A stretch of 64,000 nucleotides of DNA from Telmatactis stephensoni (taxonomy: Eukaryota > Cnidaria > Anthozoa > Actiniaria > Isophelliidae). The translations under genes were made by a program, and so were the position numbers. The notes beneath the pieces are model-generated. The model was not told the DNA's origin. It saw only the letters and a list, made by a program, of their open reading frames with translations, and made no database searches. Positions 45,446-57,663 of the stretch are shown one piece after another; positions within the stretch are counted from its first letter, which is position 1, and the number at the start of each line of letters is the position of its first letter. The DNA lies in contig JALIZF010001489.1 in assembly GCA_029948255.1 (NCBI GenBank), forward strand, positions 62,001 to 126,000. The letters are read 5' to 3'.

Positions 45446-45767
45446 CGGGGGGACCCTGGGCATACCCCGGAGGTTTGACATTTTGGTCTGTTTCAATGTC
45501 AAATTCCCTGCCCAGGGGATGGTTGTGGGGGTAAAATGATGCTATGGAGTGAAACATTTTGTCAAAAATCCCTACAAACAACAACAACAACAACAACACT
45601 TTATTTAATTGTTCACACTAATTACAAAAATATACACAGTCCGCAGGTAGCATAACTAATCTAGGTGGGCTGTGTTTTTAATAAATACAAGTAATATAAG
45701 AAAAGAGTAAGGGAGACTACCCTTGAGATCTTGTGCTATGTCAAATTGGGTATGCCCGGGGTCCCCT
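45446..45767. mobile_element. Foldback element with GGGGGACCCTGGGCATACCCC end
   Basis: The left end GGGGACCCTGGGCATACCCC is mirrored at GGGTATGCCCGGGGTCCCCT. Between them lies (CAA)n and an ACTTTATTTAATTGTTCACA segment that may be a nested retroposon fragment. Confidence 0.6.
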
Positions 45768-46343
45768 CCTGGGGCTTAACATTGACAGGTGCATAGTGAT
45801 ACAAGAGAATGTTCTGAAACGTTCTAATAGAATACAAATTAGCATCATTTTATATTGGACCTTGGGAATATAGAGTGAAAATTATGAATTCTTGAGCAAC
45901 AACCGAATATAGTGCAGGACCGACACGGATAGAAAAGCGGAAACATTACTTTAATTAGTATTTTGTTAGTCAATATACAACTTTTTTATTATTATTTTTC
46001 ATGGGATTTTCGCTTTGCAAAATAAAATAAAATAAATAAAAAATAAAATAAAATAGAATAAAATGATAATACTTCGTTATGATAACAACCCGTCTAACCG
46101 AGACTGTGGACAGATTCTGATTGGTTGAAAGAACAATAGTCATTGAACAAAACATATTGTTTAGAAAACGCTTGAAAACGCTTGAAACCAGCTGTTTGTT
46201 TGAACTCTTCATCAAATCAGGAGTTTTTATGATATATAGTTTTCTCAGTTTTGACAATTTTCCGTCTTTTCTAATCTGTGATTCACGATTCCTATTTTAC
46301 AAGCCAGCGGTTTACCTCAATTTGTGCATGAACCCAAAACAAA

Positions 46344-49300
46344 ATGGCGAGGCTTTATGTTGTTAGTTGTCTTCTTCAATTCAAAAGAAATTTTGCGAGG
46401 TAAATTGGGATTCATTTTATTGGTTATTGGTATGAAGTATACTTCAGTAATGAAACATGGATTTTATTACTGCTTTGAAATTCTTAGATTGACTGAAATC
46501 GGCCGGTTCCAAGTCCCAAAATCACAAGGAACTTATGATGCTGGACAGGTAAGCTTGCACTCGATGATAAGCTTAATTTCAACAGTATTTATAAACAAAT
46601 TTAAGTATTATTTCTCAGATTCAAATATTTGTCCGTCATCATAGGGACAGAAAGAGGTGATATTAAGGATCTGAGGATAGTTCTAATCTGATGAAAATTT
46701 AGATTTCAGTGCTCACCTGAAAGTAGATCTTCACTCTTTGACTATTGTTTATTTCCGTTTCAGCTGTTTCTTCACAAAATGTTTGGTTACCGTGGAGTTA
46801 TATTATTTCCATGGGTAGCAAGGGTGTATGATAGAGACAGAGAAACAATTGACAATGAAAAGTAAGCAACTCAAAGATGCTGGTCTATTTTGTACAACAT
46901 AACAATATTCTAGTTACACATATTATCATATGACTTGTATTTCCCTGCTCGCATGCCTTTAATAAAACCTTTAGAAAGATGATGGGATTGGGAGCGTACA
47001 GCTTTGCTCGAGCACGCCTTATAAACCCATACGGCCCTGCTCATTTCCACGTGCTATATTTCTATTTGTATTTGAGAAGGTTTTTTTAATTTTTAGCACT
47101 TTTTATAACAAAAAACAGGGCATATGATAAAATGCTTATTGACTGAATTAGGTCAGGCTGGACAGGAAAATATTTGGCTCTTGGTCATTTGTATGGACCT
47201 CACTGTGCTCGGTATATGGCATAACCTCGAGCCAAATATTTTCCTGTCCAGCTTTCCCACTCAGTCAGTAAGTACAAAGGAGGTAATAAATGCAGCATGA
47301 CAAAAGAGCAGGCTGTGAAATGATGAACATATGATATTCATATAGTCATATACAGGTTAACCAACTATGTCTTTTTCGGCTAGCTAAGAAGTCAGTCTAA
47401 ATGAGATGTACTCTTCACTTTTCAAAATTCGCTGTGACACTGCAAGAAGTGAATGGGTTCAATACATGCATTGTTTTCAAAAAAGGGTTATAACTCTGTG
47501 ACACTGCTGGAAGTGAATTGGTTCAGTACATGCATCATTTTCAAAGACCCTTATGGCACTGTGACAGTATCAAAAGTGTATTGGTTTTCATTTATTACAT
47601 ACATCATTCTTCAAAATCCCTTGTGACATTGTGACACTACCAGAAGTTCCGGAAAAAATGATAAAAATCTAAAATAAGAATATACAAATAAGAATATTGG
47701 CACCAAATCCAGAGACAGTGGTACCATGGTACTTTCTGTGATTATGGGCTACCTGTGTTTCCAGTGGCCCAACCATCATCACACTTGTGGCACCTAGAGC
47801 AGATTTCATATGAGTGTTAAACAGACCGCACCGTACCGTGACTGTGTCAGTGCTATGATGTCTATAAAAACATTTGAAATTCTTGCCGTAACCGTGCTGT
47901 GACTGTGTGGTGCCATTTCCACACTCATACAAAATCTACTCTATTGCCTTTTACCTGCAAAGAAGGACACATGCATTTATTCATTCATTAGTCTTTCTTC
48001 ACAAAGAGTTGTTTGCTTTAATCAGTGCAATTAAGTTGGGACCTTATAGGGCTGTCTGCTTTGAGAAAGTACGCTAGAGTTGTTGTTCTAACACAATATT
48101 TCTTTCAAACTTTTCCAGGAACCTCGAAGAAAATCCCAACAATTTAAACAATATAAACAAAGAACTTAAACCAGAAACTCAAACATATTACCAAACATTG
48201 ATCGACACTCGGGATTCTCCGTTTATTGTATGTATATCATTAATAAATAAAATGAATATTCACTTACTTGATTTTTTGCATTGCATTGGTATTACTTTCC
48301 TGCCCACACTCTTATTCATTTATAAAAGTCACATTTCTTGGAAAGGTGCTCCAATCCATTGTCTGATGATAGCACTGTTAAATCAGAGTTGGAATCAAAG
48401 CATACTAGATACTTTTTTCCATTTCAGCGAGCTCAACCAGAGATTGTCACATTTTTGGGTCATGATACAGATAATGCATTGTACACAATTCCAGGCAAGT
48501 AATAATAACTAAATATTTCATGAGAGAAGCACCCATGTACATGTAATGTGAATGTTAACCATAATGGTTCTCCAGAAGTAACGAGAATATGAAAGAAAAA
48601 ATAATAATCTAGAAAAAACTATTCCTATCGATGAATATCAAAATGATGATGATGATGATGATGGTTAAAATTGAATGTATATACGGAATATAGTATGGAA
48701 GCTGATGTGGTTGGTAAGGTAATGGCAAGGTAATGGTAAGGTAACGGTAAGGTTATGGTAAGTGGTCGATGAACCAAGTTACTGACCACTTACCGTACGG
48801 TGCAGATTGTTCACGATTACCAATTGAATGGGTAGTAGTTGTAGATTAAAATAAGTAACGTGCTCTGATTTTGTTCTTTGTTTACATTATTTCACAAAAA
48901 GTACTGGTGTTTCATTAAGGGCTGTACACTGAACAAATTGACTATAGTACCATTTCTCAAAAAGCCTGATAACTTTACGGGCCCATTAACCTAGCCTGTA
49001 TGGGTGGCCCTTGAGGATGGAGGGGGGGGGGGGGGGGAGGGGAAGGGGCAACTGGCTGGCCACACAGGCTATAACTTACCCTTATGAAGGGTTGTGGGTG
49101 CTTGTGTACTTCCGTAATTTTTGCAAAAAAGTGATCTTGGGCAAGTTGCATAAAATTTAACATTGGATGTAATATTTTATTGTAAAAGTCAGCCTAGTTA
49201 AAACACTGTTATAAGTATTAATCTAACTCAATTAGTAGTACATGTACGTCTGATATGTTACATTTTATGCAACTGGAACCTGGTCTTTTGAGAAACGGGT

Positions 49301-52300
49301 CCCAGAAATAAAAATGACATTGTCTAGTTGCTTTCAACATCTCGCTGTAGATACATTTCAAAAAGAATGTGTATCGTTCACTATCTTATGCTTTTATAGT
49401 AAGCCCCACAGTGGCCGTATCATCATGTGCTTGTGCTAAAAAGTTTCAAATGTATGTAACTTGTTCATTTTTTCAGGATTGGATTACGTATCACACACTG
49501 ACATTCTACCATATATCATAAGTGACCCATTCTCAAAACCCATCAATCATGAACTGTTTGATAAATTCTTATCACCAGAACCAGGAAAAGGTAAAATAAT
49601 GTTTGATTTGGATAAAGTTTGATAGAGTGGCTTCATTGGTTAGTGCACAGCCTTCTGTACAAGAACTTTGAGGTTCAGCTCCCATTGTTGTGCAATTTTC
49701 ACATCCTTTATATTTGATCCCTCTTATTTGCATGGTGCAGAGTAGCATGGGGGAGGGGTAGATGGGGCACTGTCTACCTCCTAGAAGATCTTCAAAAAAG
49801 TAAAATATGAAAGAAAACAAAGGGAAAAGAACAAATTAAAGTAAAATATAAATTAATATCCTGTCTTCATAAAACATGCTAAAGACTACTACAGACTGCA
49901 TTTAGTAGCTTGCAATTAGATTTAAATAGTTGTTCCTTACATTTGTAAATTTCAGTTCCACCATTTGCATGTAAAGATGCTCTGCGAGTCTGGCAAGAAA
50001 AGAACCACAAGTGGTTAGAGTTGACAGATGTCCATTCAGAGACAACCAATAGTGTTAAAGTTACTGTGATGCCATTCTTTATGGGTGTCAAGGTATACTA
50101 CATACTCTGCACAGTCATCATGTAGACTTTGTATGACTCTGTAAAACCATAGATCACAATGTTGTAAATAGAAAGTGTTCCAAATATTGAGTTATAGATT
50201 TGTGAGGGAGGTCCCCAGGAGAGAAACAAGAGTCACTAAAGTGTAGCCAAGTTTTCTGAACTTTTTGAATAGCAATTGTAAATATTTTGTATTTAGTTGT
50301 GGCACATGACAGCCCATTCTGTGATTTTCAGAGTCGTAGAAAGCTTGCACAATGTTCACACATGCACTGATATGTTAGCACATGCACTGATATGTTAGCA
50401 CATGCACAGACATAGACACTCATGTTAGTTTGCATGTTTTGTTTTGTTTGTTGTTAATGTTCTTTAGTTTGTAGTAATTCTTTCATGACATACAAAATTA
50501 ATGTTAATTCTTCAAACAACTACATAGTCTATTTCTCTTTTGAAGACTGTTCAACCTGCGCCAAATTATTGGGTAAGTAGATTGTGCACTATTTTAGTCT
50601 TTGGTGATGATTGCTGTTGTTGTTGATGATGATGATGATGATGAAGAAGATGATGATGATAATGATGTTTTACTCTGACAGCATTATTGTAGAAATAGAA
50701 AATGAGGCAGCATGCTATGTTGAGTTGTAGAAGCACGCGGGAATTGTAAGAAGATGAGAGAAGTGTTAAGAGAAGCACGAGGTGTAGCCGAGTCTTCTTT
50801 CAATTCCCAAGTGCTTCTATAACTCAATATAGCATTGCTGCCGAGTTTTCTATTTCTTTTATAAAATACAATTGAAGTTTTCCTTTCTTTTTTCATTGGA
50901 GAAAGTTTGGAAATGTGCATGTGTGTGTTGTGTGTTCTCGTGGAGAACACACAATGTGTCCTTTGGCCAATCAGAGTGCGTGTTATAATATAGTTATTTT
51001 ATAAAACCACATAATGGCTCCTCATTTACACATATTGAGAAACAAACACCCATTACCACTATATTCAATATTGCCATGCATACATGCATAAGGAGAGTTA
51101 TTAGGAGAGTTAAAACTAGAAAACCCAGAGAAAAACCTATTGGTATGGAAGAGAACAATAAATATAGTCAGAAATTGAACTGTGGCCTCAGTGGTCATAT
51201 ATAAACCAACCATGCCACACATAGCCCTTTTGTTTTTTTCGTAAAAATATGTTTATTTTACTCTGATCCTTTTCAGTGGCGCTACTGTATCCGCATAGAA
51301 AACTTAAGTCCAGAGACAGTACAACTGAGAGAAAGACACTGGAGAATATTTAGTTTGTCTGGTACATTGGAGACTGTTAGAGGACGTGGTGTGGTAGGAC
51401 AGGTCAGTAAGTTACATCACAGGGGGGTACTTGAGCTCAGGAGTGACAGGAAGATGTGAAGTCCTTTTGGAGTTTGAAATTTTTCAAAATCAGATATTTT
51501 TAGCATGTGATCTTTCTGGGTAGGAAATTTCACTAACTAAAGGCTTTTTGGGGAAATTAGCCTTGCTATCTACTTATAATGTTCTGTATCATTTTCATTT
51601 ATGAAGAAAAACTCTGAGGCTTTTTGTTGGTTACTTTATGGACAGATGGCTTTTGGGGGGTTGGTCTTTGCCTCATTGACCTTTTGTGGTTTCACCATTG
51701 TAGCTTCATTTGCACCTACCCATCAGTCTTGAGTACCCCTGGGGTTATGTGTTTTCAAATACCCTTTGCATAAAGCTACTACTACTAATATGCAGATGCA
51801 CCCTTCGCCTCTCTTTGGCTCAGTAAAACAAAAGAATCACCTACATTGTAACCATGTCATTGTTTTAGTTACACCAAATCGAGGCGAGAGATTTATCTAA
51901 TGCATTTACTATGATGTGATATTTTTCAGGAACCAGTTTTATCACCTCAGCAACCAGCATTTCAGTACAGCAGCCATGTTTCTCTTCAAGCACCAAGTGG
52001 TCATATGTGGTAAGGGATACACTTTACAGTAGCATGATGATGATAAATCAGTGTTTTAGTACAATCAATCAGTTTCTCACTTTCTGATTGGTTGAGAACT
52101 GTCAACTCGGCTACTGACACATTTTGTTTGACCATGCATGATGTAAAATGTTGGTAAATAAGAGTCCATACCACAGTAAGACCATTGTAAATTTGTTAAT
52201 TTTCACAGCTTTAGAAAATGAATGTATTGCACTAAGGGATGCACTCTAACAAATGGATTAATGGATCAGTGTTTTTACAGCTTTGGAAAGTAAATGTATT

Positions 52301-52845
52301 GCATTGAATGTACTTTAAAAAAAACATTAAAACTTTGCTATTGAATGTGACAGCTGATGGCTCCATATTTACTAAGTCTTCATTCAATTAATGCAGAAGT
52401 TCACAGACTGTCTTGTAAATTGATTTTTGATGAGGGACAGATTTGGGAGAATGTAAAGAAGTCTTTATGTTGTCACAAAATATCAAAGAAACTCTTCTTA
52501 CATGTGGTCCAAGTCATATCAGAAAGATACAAATCACTTGCATTCAAACCAAATTTTCCATTTTCAAATAAGGGACAATAATGTATTATCTAGTTTTTTT
52601 ATTACTTAGTTATTATCTAATCTCCCCTTCCCCGTAAGGTTTCTTATGGCCCACTCCTTAGTGTAGTAATTTAGACAAAATATGAAGTGCAAATAAAGCT
52701 GCATTCATTCTAGAATCTCATTTTTTGTTCTGTTTTTCACAGGGGTACTTTTAGAATGGAACGTCCAGATGGCAGTACTTTTGACGTAAGAATACCTCCG
52801 TTTTCACTGGAGAGCAAAGATGAAGACCCCACTCCAGTTGTATAA
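46344..52845 (+). CDS. POLDIP2: Polymerase delta-interacting protein 2, complete (325 aa)
   Basis: POLDIP2 homologues carry a YccV-like domain and a C-terminal ApaG/DUF525 domain. In vertebrates they are found in mitochondria and nucleus, and bind DNA polymerase delta p50, PCNA and CLPX. Exons: 46344-46399, 46488-46548, 46764-46861, 48119-48227, 48428-48494, 49477-49590, 49956-50092, 50546-50572, 51277-51402, 51930-52009, 52743-52845. They total 978 nt with consistent phase. The start is MARLYVVSCLLQFKRNFARL, short and basic like a mitochondrial presequence; a TAA ends the frame at 52845. Landmarks: FGYRGVILFPWVARVYDRDR, GLDYVSHTDILPYI, WQEKNHKWLEL, WRYCIRIENL, LRERHWRIFSLSGTLETVRG and FQYSSHVSLQAPSGHMWGTF. 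The human protein is 368 aa; this one mainly lacks N-terminal length. Exon 8 is only 27 nt. The intron after exon 5 uses a GC donor. AATAAA lies at 53719. Confidence 0.95.
47137..47272. mobile_element. MITE in POLDIP2 intron 3
   Basis: GGTCAGGCTGGACAGGAAAATATTTGGCTC at the left (30 bp; key parts GGACAGGAAAATATTTGGC) is mirrored by GAGCCAAATATTTTCCTGTC at the right. The ends carry TTACTGACTGA-type sequence. Confidence 0.85.
47417..47642 (+). repeat. Three-unit minisatellite in POLDIP2 intron 3
   Basis: Three degenerate units of about 75-85 bp with GTGACACTGC(A/T)(A/G)GAAGTG, AATTGGTTCA, TACATGCAT and TTTTCAAA elements in order. Units 1 and 2 are closest. Confidence 0.75.
47795..47944. mobile_element. 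CGTATGAGT MITE family, copy in POLDIP2 intron 3
   Basis: TAGAGCAGATTTCATATGAG and CACTCATACAAAATCTACTC ends; core ACCGTGACTGTGTCAGTGCT and TATAAAAACATTTGAAATTC shared with the copy at 56,720. Confidence 0.9.
48495..49476 (+). other. GC-AG intron of POLDIP2
   Basis: The exon ends ATTCCAG and the intron starts GCAAGTAATA. The next exon starts GATTGGATTACG, so the junction reads IPGLDYVSH in phase 1. The nearby GT in CAAGTAATA would break the frame. GC donors with a strong flanking consensus are a known minor class. The intron also has (ATG)n at 48,641-48,663, a GGTAA minisatellite at about 48,716-48,790, and a poly-G run at 49,020-49,038. Confidence 0.85.
50692..50856. mobile_element. MITE of the CACGAGGCGTAGC family, copy 2
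   Basis: The ends GAAATAGAAAATGAGGCAGC and GCCGAGTTTTCTATTTC enclose arms AGTTGTAGAAGCAC / GTGCTTCTATAACT and the centre GCACGAGGTGTAGCCGAGTC. It lies in POLDIP2 intron 8. Confidence 0.85.
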
Positions 52846-53718
52846 CCTTTGAAAGTGTACAAAATGATATTTAACAAACAATTAAGATTGATTCCATAAG
52901 TAGCTCTATTGAATTTCTAGTTGAGTAATATTACATAGGGAGAAAGTAGAGCAGTGAAAAGTGGTTTAGGAAGAATGGAACAATGGCCCCCAAAAAGTAG
53001 GGAAGAGGTAGATTTCAGCGGCCTTGTTTCTCTACTCGCAGCAGCGCTTCATGGAATCAGTCTGAAAATAGATGAAAGTTCTTCAAATTCTATGTTGGGT
53101 CAGAAGTGATGGAATTTTAGCAATGGTATTATATTGGATGGCACAGCTTCACTTTGTGTTCAAAGCCACTTGATTACTCATGTATCAAAAATGAACACAA
53201 TTGTTACAGTTGTATAAACTGTCTCTAGATGCTCAAAAAGTGATAAATCGTGAAGTATTTTTTTTACTTGAGAAATAAGTAATAATTACTGACACACTTA
53301 GCACTGCTCATAAACAGTGCTGTGCTCCTCACCTTTTAGATGAATATGAAATATGACAGTGAGTCCACATGTGCACTTATGCTTAATTCACTGGTGATAA
53401 CTTTTGGATTCAGAATCAACCATCAGAGTGTGTCATATACTTTCTGTGCAACTGGAAACAGGATGTTAGACTAAAAATGATTGCAATTTTTTAAAGAGAT
53501 GTATACATTGTTTATGTTAGACATTTTGAAATGAAAACTGAAACTGAGCTGAAAATGTGTACAATTTTTTCTAATTTTTATATTTAATGGAAAATAAGCT
53601 TATTTCTAAGAAGAGGGATTTTAAATTAACCAACAATCAACCAGCAATCTATGTTATTGTCTATACATTAAGCAAAGTGTACTGATGACTTGTTATTGTG
53701 TCAAATTCTTATCATGTA

Positions 53719-53724
53719 AATAAA
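53719..53724 (+). terminator. Polyadenylation signal of POLDIP2
   Basis: AATAAA about 870 bp after the stop codon, followed within 35 bp by a TTGTTTG and TGTTGTTTG-rich stretch, as expected of a cleavage site. There are no other strong candidates after it before the repeat element. Confidence 0.65.
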
Positions 53725-53882
53725 GACAATTTGTTTGCAATTACTTGCACTGTTGTTTGATTATTACAAAATCGTCTGCGCCTCGGACTGGAACTAATCC
53801 TCGATTCCGGAAAATATGGCGTCTCGCGTTGCATCTTGGGAAAATGTACCAAATTTAGTTGAAGACAGTTGAAGACCAAATA

Positions 53883-55699
53883 ATATAAAAATTAGGTACT
53901 ACCTAATAGCGGAGCTCCCATTTCTATGTTCTTGATTCAAATGAATTGGGATTCCTGTGTTAATTGCCCCAATTGTAAAGGTCTTGAAAGATGAAAAAGT
54001 TGAAATGAAGATTATGAAAATGAAAATTAAAGCCTGGTTTTCACTACGACGCAAGCACAAGCGCAAACATAAGCGCAAGCACAAGGATCAAAACTTTTTG
54101 ATATCTTGTGCTTGCGCTTATGCTTGCGCTTGTGCTTGCGTTCGTGTTTTACTAGTGAAAACAGACAATCTTATGCTTGCGCTTGTGCTTGCATCGCTAG
54201 TGAAAACCAGGCTTAAGGCATTTGCTTTGGTTTGTATATACTCTCTCCCTTTGGTCTCCTGTGAATTGTATGGGCTTGTAAGCTTGAAGTGACCTTTATT
54301 ATAGTATATTTCAATATTCAGATACACTGTCAGATTTCATAATTGACTTTGTAGTGGTTCATAATTCTCAGGAATAGAAAGCAAAAATCTCCAAAACCTT
54401 ATTTCATTGATACAAATAATTAACCCTTTTCAACATCCTGGATATTGCAGAACTACATCTCTTGATTTGCTTGTTTTCACTATATTGTGACATCTTTTTT
54501 TTTTTTTTGTGGTTTAGTGTTGTTGTTGTTGTTGTTGTTTTGTTTTGTATTTTTAATGACACACTAGGTGAATACTTGTCTCTTCCAGATTACACTGATA
54601 ATACAATTTAAAGTGATGATAAAAACAGCTACTTGACACAACAAGAAAACAAGGAATTACTGAAGTATTTTCAATTTGCATTTACTAGTAAGGTCTCATA
54701 TGGGCTCAAGGAGCAACTTCATGCTCAATGGTAAAACAACTCTATTTTGCATGCAAATTCTTTCCTTTTTCCTGTCATTAGTCAATCAGTTTCATTAAAT
54801 TCCAGACCGTTCCAAACTTGAACTGTATATACACATTATCCGGGTTGAAATGAGTTCAAAATCAATTTTTTATAAATTTTATTATTAAAAGTAGTGCAAA
54901 AAGTTCACTGTAAAACAATGTCATTATACATTTATTACTTGAGGGTTTGTCTAAACTTAGCCACAGTTCAACGTGCATAAGCGCCTATTTTTTCAAAGTC
55001 ATCAGTCCCAAATAAAAGATAAATGATCAAATATAGGTACAACGGACTTTTTGACATCAGATTTTTTCTCTCAGGGTCTTTACCTTGAAGTGCTTTCCTT
55101 GTTGTCTTTCGAAGCGTAGTCCTCATGCAGTCCTTGTTTCACACTCGATGCAGACGATTCTTAATTTTCAACTTTGGCTAGATTTTTAAGCAGCTTTACT
55201 GAAGGCATCTTCACGAAACGAAGAATACACAATCCTCAATGACTCATTCCTTATGAGAAGTTTTTTGAAGCTACGAATCCAACTAAAAAGTCGTCCAGTT
55301 TTGTAAATGTTCTCTGTGTCCTTCGTCTTTCGAGCAGTTTTTGAAACGACACCGGGCCCGAAAAAAATTCAAACGTACGGGTTTTTTTGCTTTAACTCGT
55401 CAAGATTAGCACCGATTAATGATCATGAAAATCGCTAAATTTTTACGAGGTTTTCAGAATGATATTTTTAAGTTTTGCAAGTTTAAAACAGCAAGGAAAC
55501 TTGTAAATTTTCAGTTTTCAAAGTGTCAGCGCGCGTCAAGTTGGCGCCAAAAAGCAATCAGCCAATCAGCATCGCGATGTACAGGGACGTATGTACGTAC
55601 GGACACTGGGCTTCCTGTGTCGGTCCATGAAAAATCAACTGGATGGGCTACCATTTTTTCTTAGGTATGGTGCTCCGCTATAAATGGGAGCTCCGCTAT
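53883..55699 (+). mobile_element. 1.8-kb repeat R2 (copy 2 of R1)
   Basis: Same orientation as R1 and nearly identical for about 1.7 kb. Differences include ATGTTCAG/ATATTCAG, the length of a T run, GCGTC/GCGCC and a short AACTGAG indel. The final 130 bp diverge, then share GGGCTACCATTTTTTCT and CTCCGCTATAAA. The R1/R2 pair brackets POLDIP2. Confidence 0.88.
54030..54216. mobile_element. Nested MITE with AGCCTGGTTTTCACTA ends (in R2)
   Basis: Identical by eye to the nested MITE in R1, including the ACAAGCGCAAACATAAGCGC arm. Confidence 0.9.
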
Positions 55700-55934
55700 A
55701 AATATGCATGTCAAAACTTCGATATCTTTAGTAAGTTTTGCGCCAAAAACTTCAGCTTCTTTCAGCGAAATGTCGCTCGCCGCTATGTTTGTTTACATTT
55801 GGTCTTCAACTAAATTTGGTACATTTTCCCAAAACTAACGCGAGACGCCAAGGATTGCGCGGACTTGAGACCCCGTCAAGTCCTTATTGTCAGGCCACAG
55901 GCAGCCCAAGCTCTTTATCTGAGGTGTTATGTTA

Positions 55935-56085
55935 CATTAAGCAATTATTGGATGAGGTCGAGTAGGATATGGGGAATTATTAAGGCCGAGGTTTGTGTTA
56001 TCTGCCGAAGCCGAAGGCTGAGGCAGATAACACAAACCGAGGCCTTAATAATTCCCCATATCCTACGAGAAACGAATTCAATAAT
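55935..56085. mobile_element. MITE with AGGATATGGGGAATTATTAA arms
   Basis: GTAGGATATGGGGAATTATT, AAGGCCGAGGTTTGTGTTAT and CTGCC are mirrored exactly around AGCCGAAGGCTGAGG. Flanking CAATTATTGGATGAG / CTCGTAGG-like sequence extends the symmetry. Confidence 0.88.
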
Positions 56086-56537
56086 TGTTTTATTATTTTT
56101 GAAAATAATTCTTTCTCAGTTGTGCTTTGTTGACAAGAATACATGTTGTTGTTGTTTTCCCGCTTTTGGCATGAATCGCATAAATTAGCGTGACGTCATA
56201 CCGCAAGCTAATTTTCCATATTCGAGAAAATTACGTCATAACTTCGAATAATGGTTTTCAACATTTTCATAACTCCAAATTTGGGCAGCTAGCCGGCGAC
56301 TATGGTAATTTATCCGGTGGCTCTTAGCCAATCAAAACTCTTGAATTATTTTCAAAATATAATAATAACGAATGAGTTATTCTAACGTATTTATCGTTAA
56401 TTTTCTGTAGTACGTAAATTGGTACTTTTATGAATAGAAATTGCTTACCTTGATAACTTATAGTCTTATTTGATATTCGACTGAGTTTGAAGCCATTTGG
56501 GGGCGTTTTTACGGAGTTATCGTAATTTTGGTTCCCA

Positions 56538-56693
56538 AGGCGCATTTATACAGGGTTAGCCTCCTTTTCAGGAAAATTCACGGCAGTAAACTCGATTGTT
56601 CTTTATCAACAATGTATGCATCGGCTCTCGATCACGGGTATTTTGAATCATTTACGTTGACTCGAGGCTAACGCTGTATAAATGTGCCTTTTG
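56538..56693. mobile_element. MITE with AAGGCGCATTTATACAGG ends
   Basis: AAGGCGCATTTATACAGGGT then TAGCCTC is mirrored by GAGGCTAACGCTGTATAAAT then GTGCCTT. 156 bp, no ORF. Confidence 0.88.
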
Positions 56694-56719
56694 TTAAACA
56701 CGCGCTAAAAGTTGTCTGG

Positions 56720-56868
56720 TAGAGCAGATTTCGTATATATGAGTGTGAAATGAACCGTGCCGTGACCGTGTCAGTGCCGTCATGTCTATAAAAACATTCG
56801 AAATTCTTTCCGTAACCGTGCCGTGACCGTGCGGTGCCGTTTTCACACTCATACGAAATCTGCTCTAT
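56720..56868. mobile_element. CGTATGAGT MITE family, copy
   Basis: TAGAGCAGATTTCGTATATA and CATACGAAATCTGCTCTA ends; core GTGCCGTGACCGTGTCAGTG and AACCGTGCCGTGACCGTG. Best-preserved member of the family in the window. Confidence 0.92.
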
Positions 56869-57663
56869 AGCCATCGTACGACCTGGGAGTGCTTGAACGA
56901 CAAGTCACATTTGAGCGCAGGTTGCAATAGTTTGAATTCATGTGATGGCGATCGTGGGAACTTAATTTTGTTACACCATCGACAAACGAGGAATTTCATG
57001 CGACTGTGACCTGACAGTTATGCTGTGTGTCCATCCCTCCTCACATGTTGCGCTCAACAGTTCCGGTTTTAGGATCGAGTCAGTGTACTAGACCTCCGCT
57101 TTTTTCTGCAAGTTACGGTGCACGAAGCACTGCAGGGATGGACAACGGGCGCAACTGCATGTGTTGCGCGCAATGCTTGAAAAAGTTGCGAGAAAAGTTT
57201 CATTGTGTGTGTTTAGGCCTTTAGGAGCCAGTCACTTGCATATCGTCATAAGCTAAAGCAAAGCAAATTAAGCAGCTAAGCCGTGGAGCTAAGAAAACTT
57301 TGTGTTAGCCGAGGCCCGAATGAAATGAGAACAAGTTGAGACTGTAGTTGAATACTCCAAGCTTTTCCAAGCACTGATGCGAACGTGTCTTTTCAAAAGG
57401 GGACTTATAATTCTAGTTCTCTTTAATTTCTTGTACAAGAGAAATTTTGATGTACAAAGTATCAGAACATTAAACTAGAAAAATTATAACGTTTTGCGCA
57501 GTATATGAACTTGCAAATAAACTAAAACATTTAGCACACTTTAAAGTGCTCATAAGTCGATATAAATGATTGCATGTTGACGAAAGCAAGCGATCAAACG
57601 AGTCGCACTGTTATATATAATCTATATATATATCAAGAAGACCATATTAACAGAGCGAAACTG

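Larger units (their letters stand above)
53819..55849. mobile_element. 2.03-kb composite element with 53-bp terminal inverted repeats
   Basis: The left end GGCGTCTCGCGTTGCATCTT and GGGAAAATGTACCAAATTTA is mirrored by TAAATTTGGTACATTTTCCC and AACGCGAGACGCC at the right. Repeat R2 lies between these arms. R1 lacks the arms, so either R inserted into an older foldback element here, or R1 lost the ends. It begins about 95 bp past the POLDIP2 polyadenylation signal. No transposase. Confidence 0.75.

Noticed and set aside
46324..46644. 106-codon frame starting MHEPKTKW as the POLDIP2 start
   Set aside because: It reads through an intron in the wrong frame for exon 1. The splice at 46399/46488 with ATG at 46344 gives an in-phase, mitochondrial-type N-terminus.
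57027..57224. 65-codon Cys-containing frame (CMCCAQC)
   Set aside because: No splice signals, signal peptide or family match; short and likely chance.
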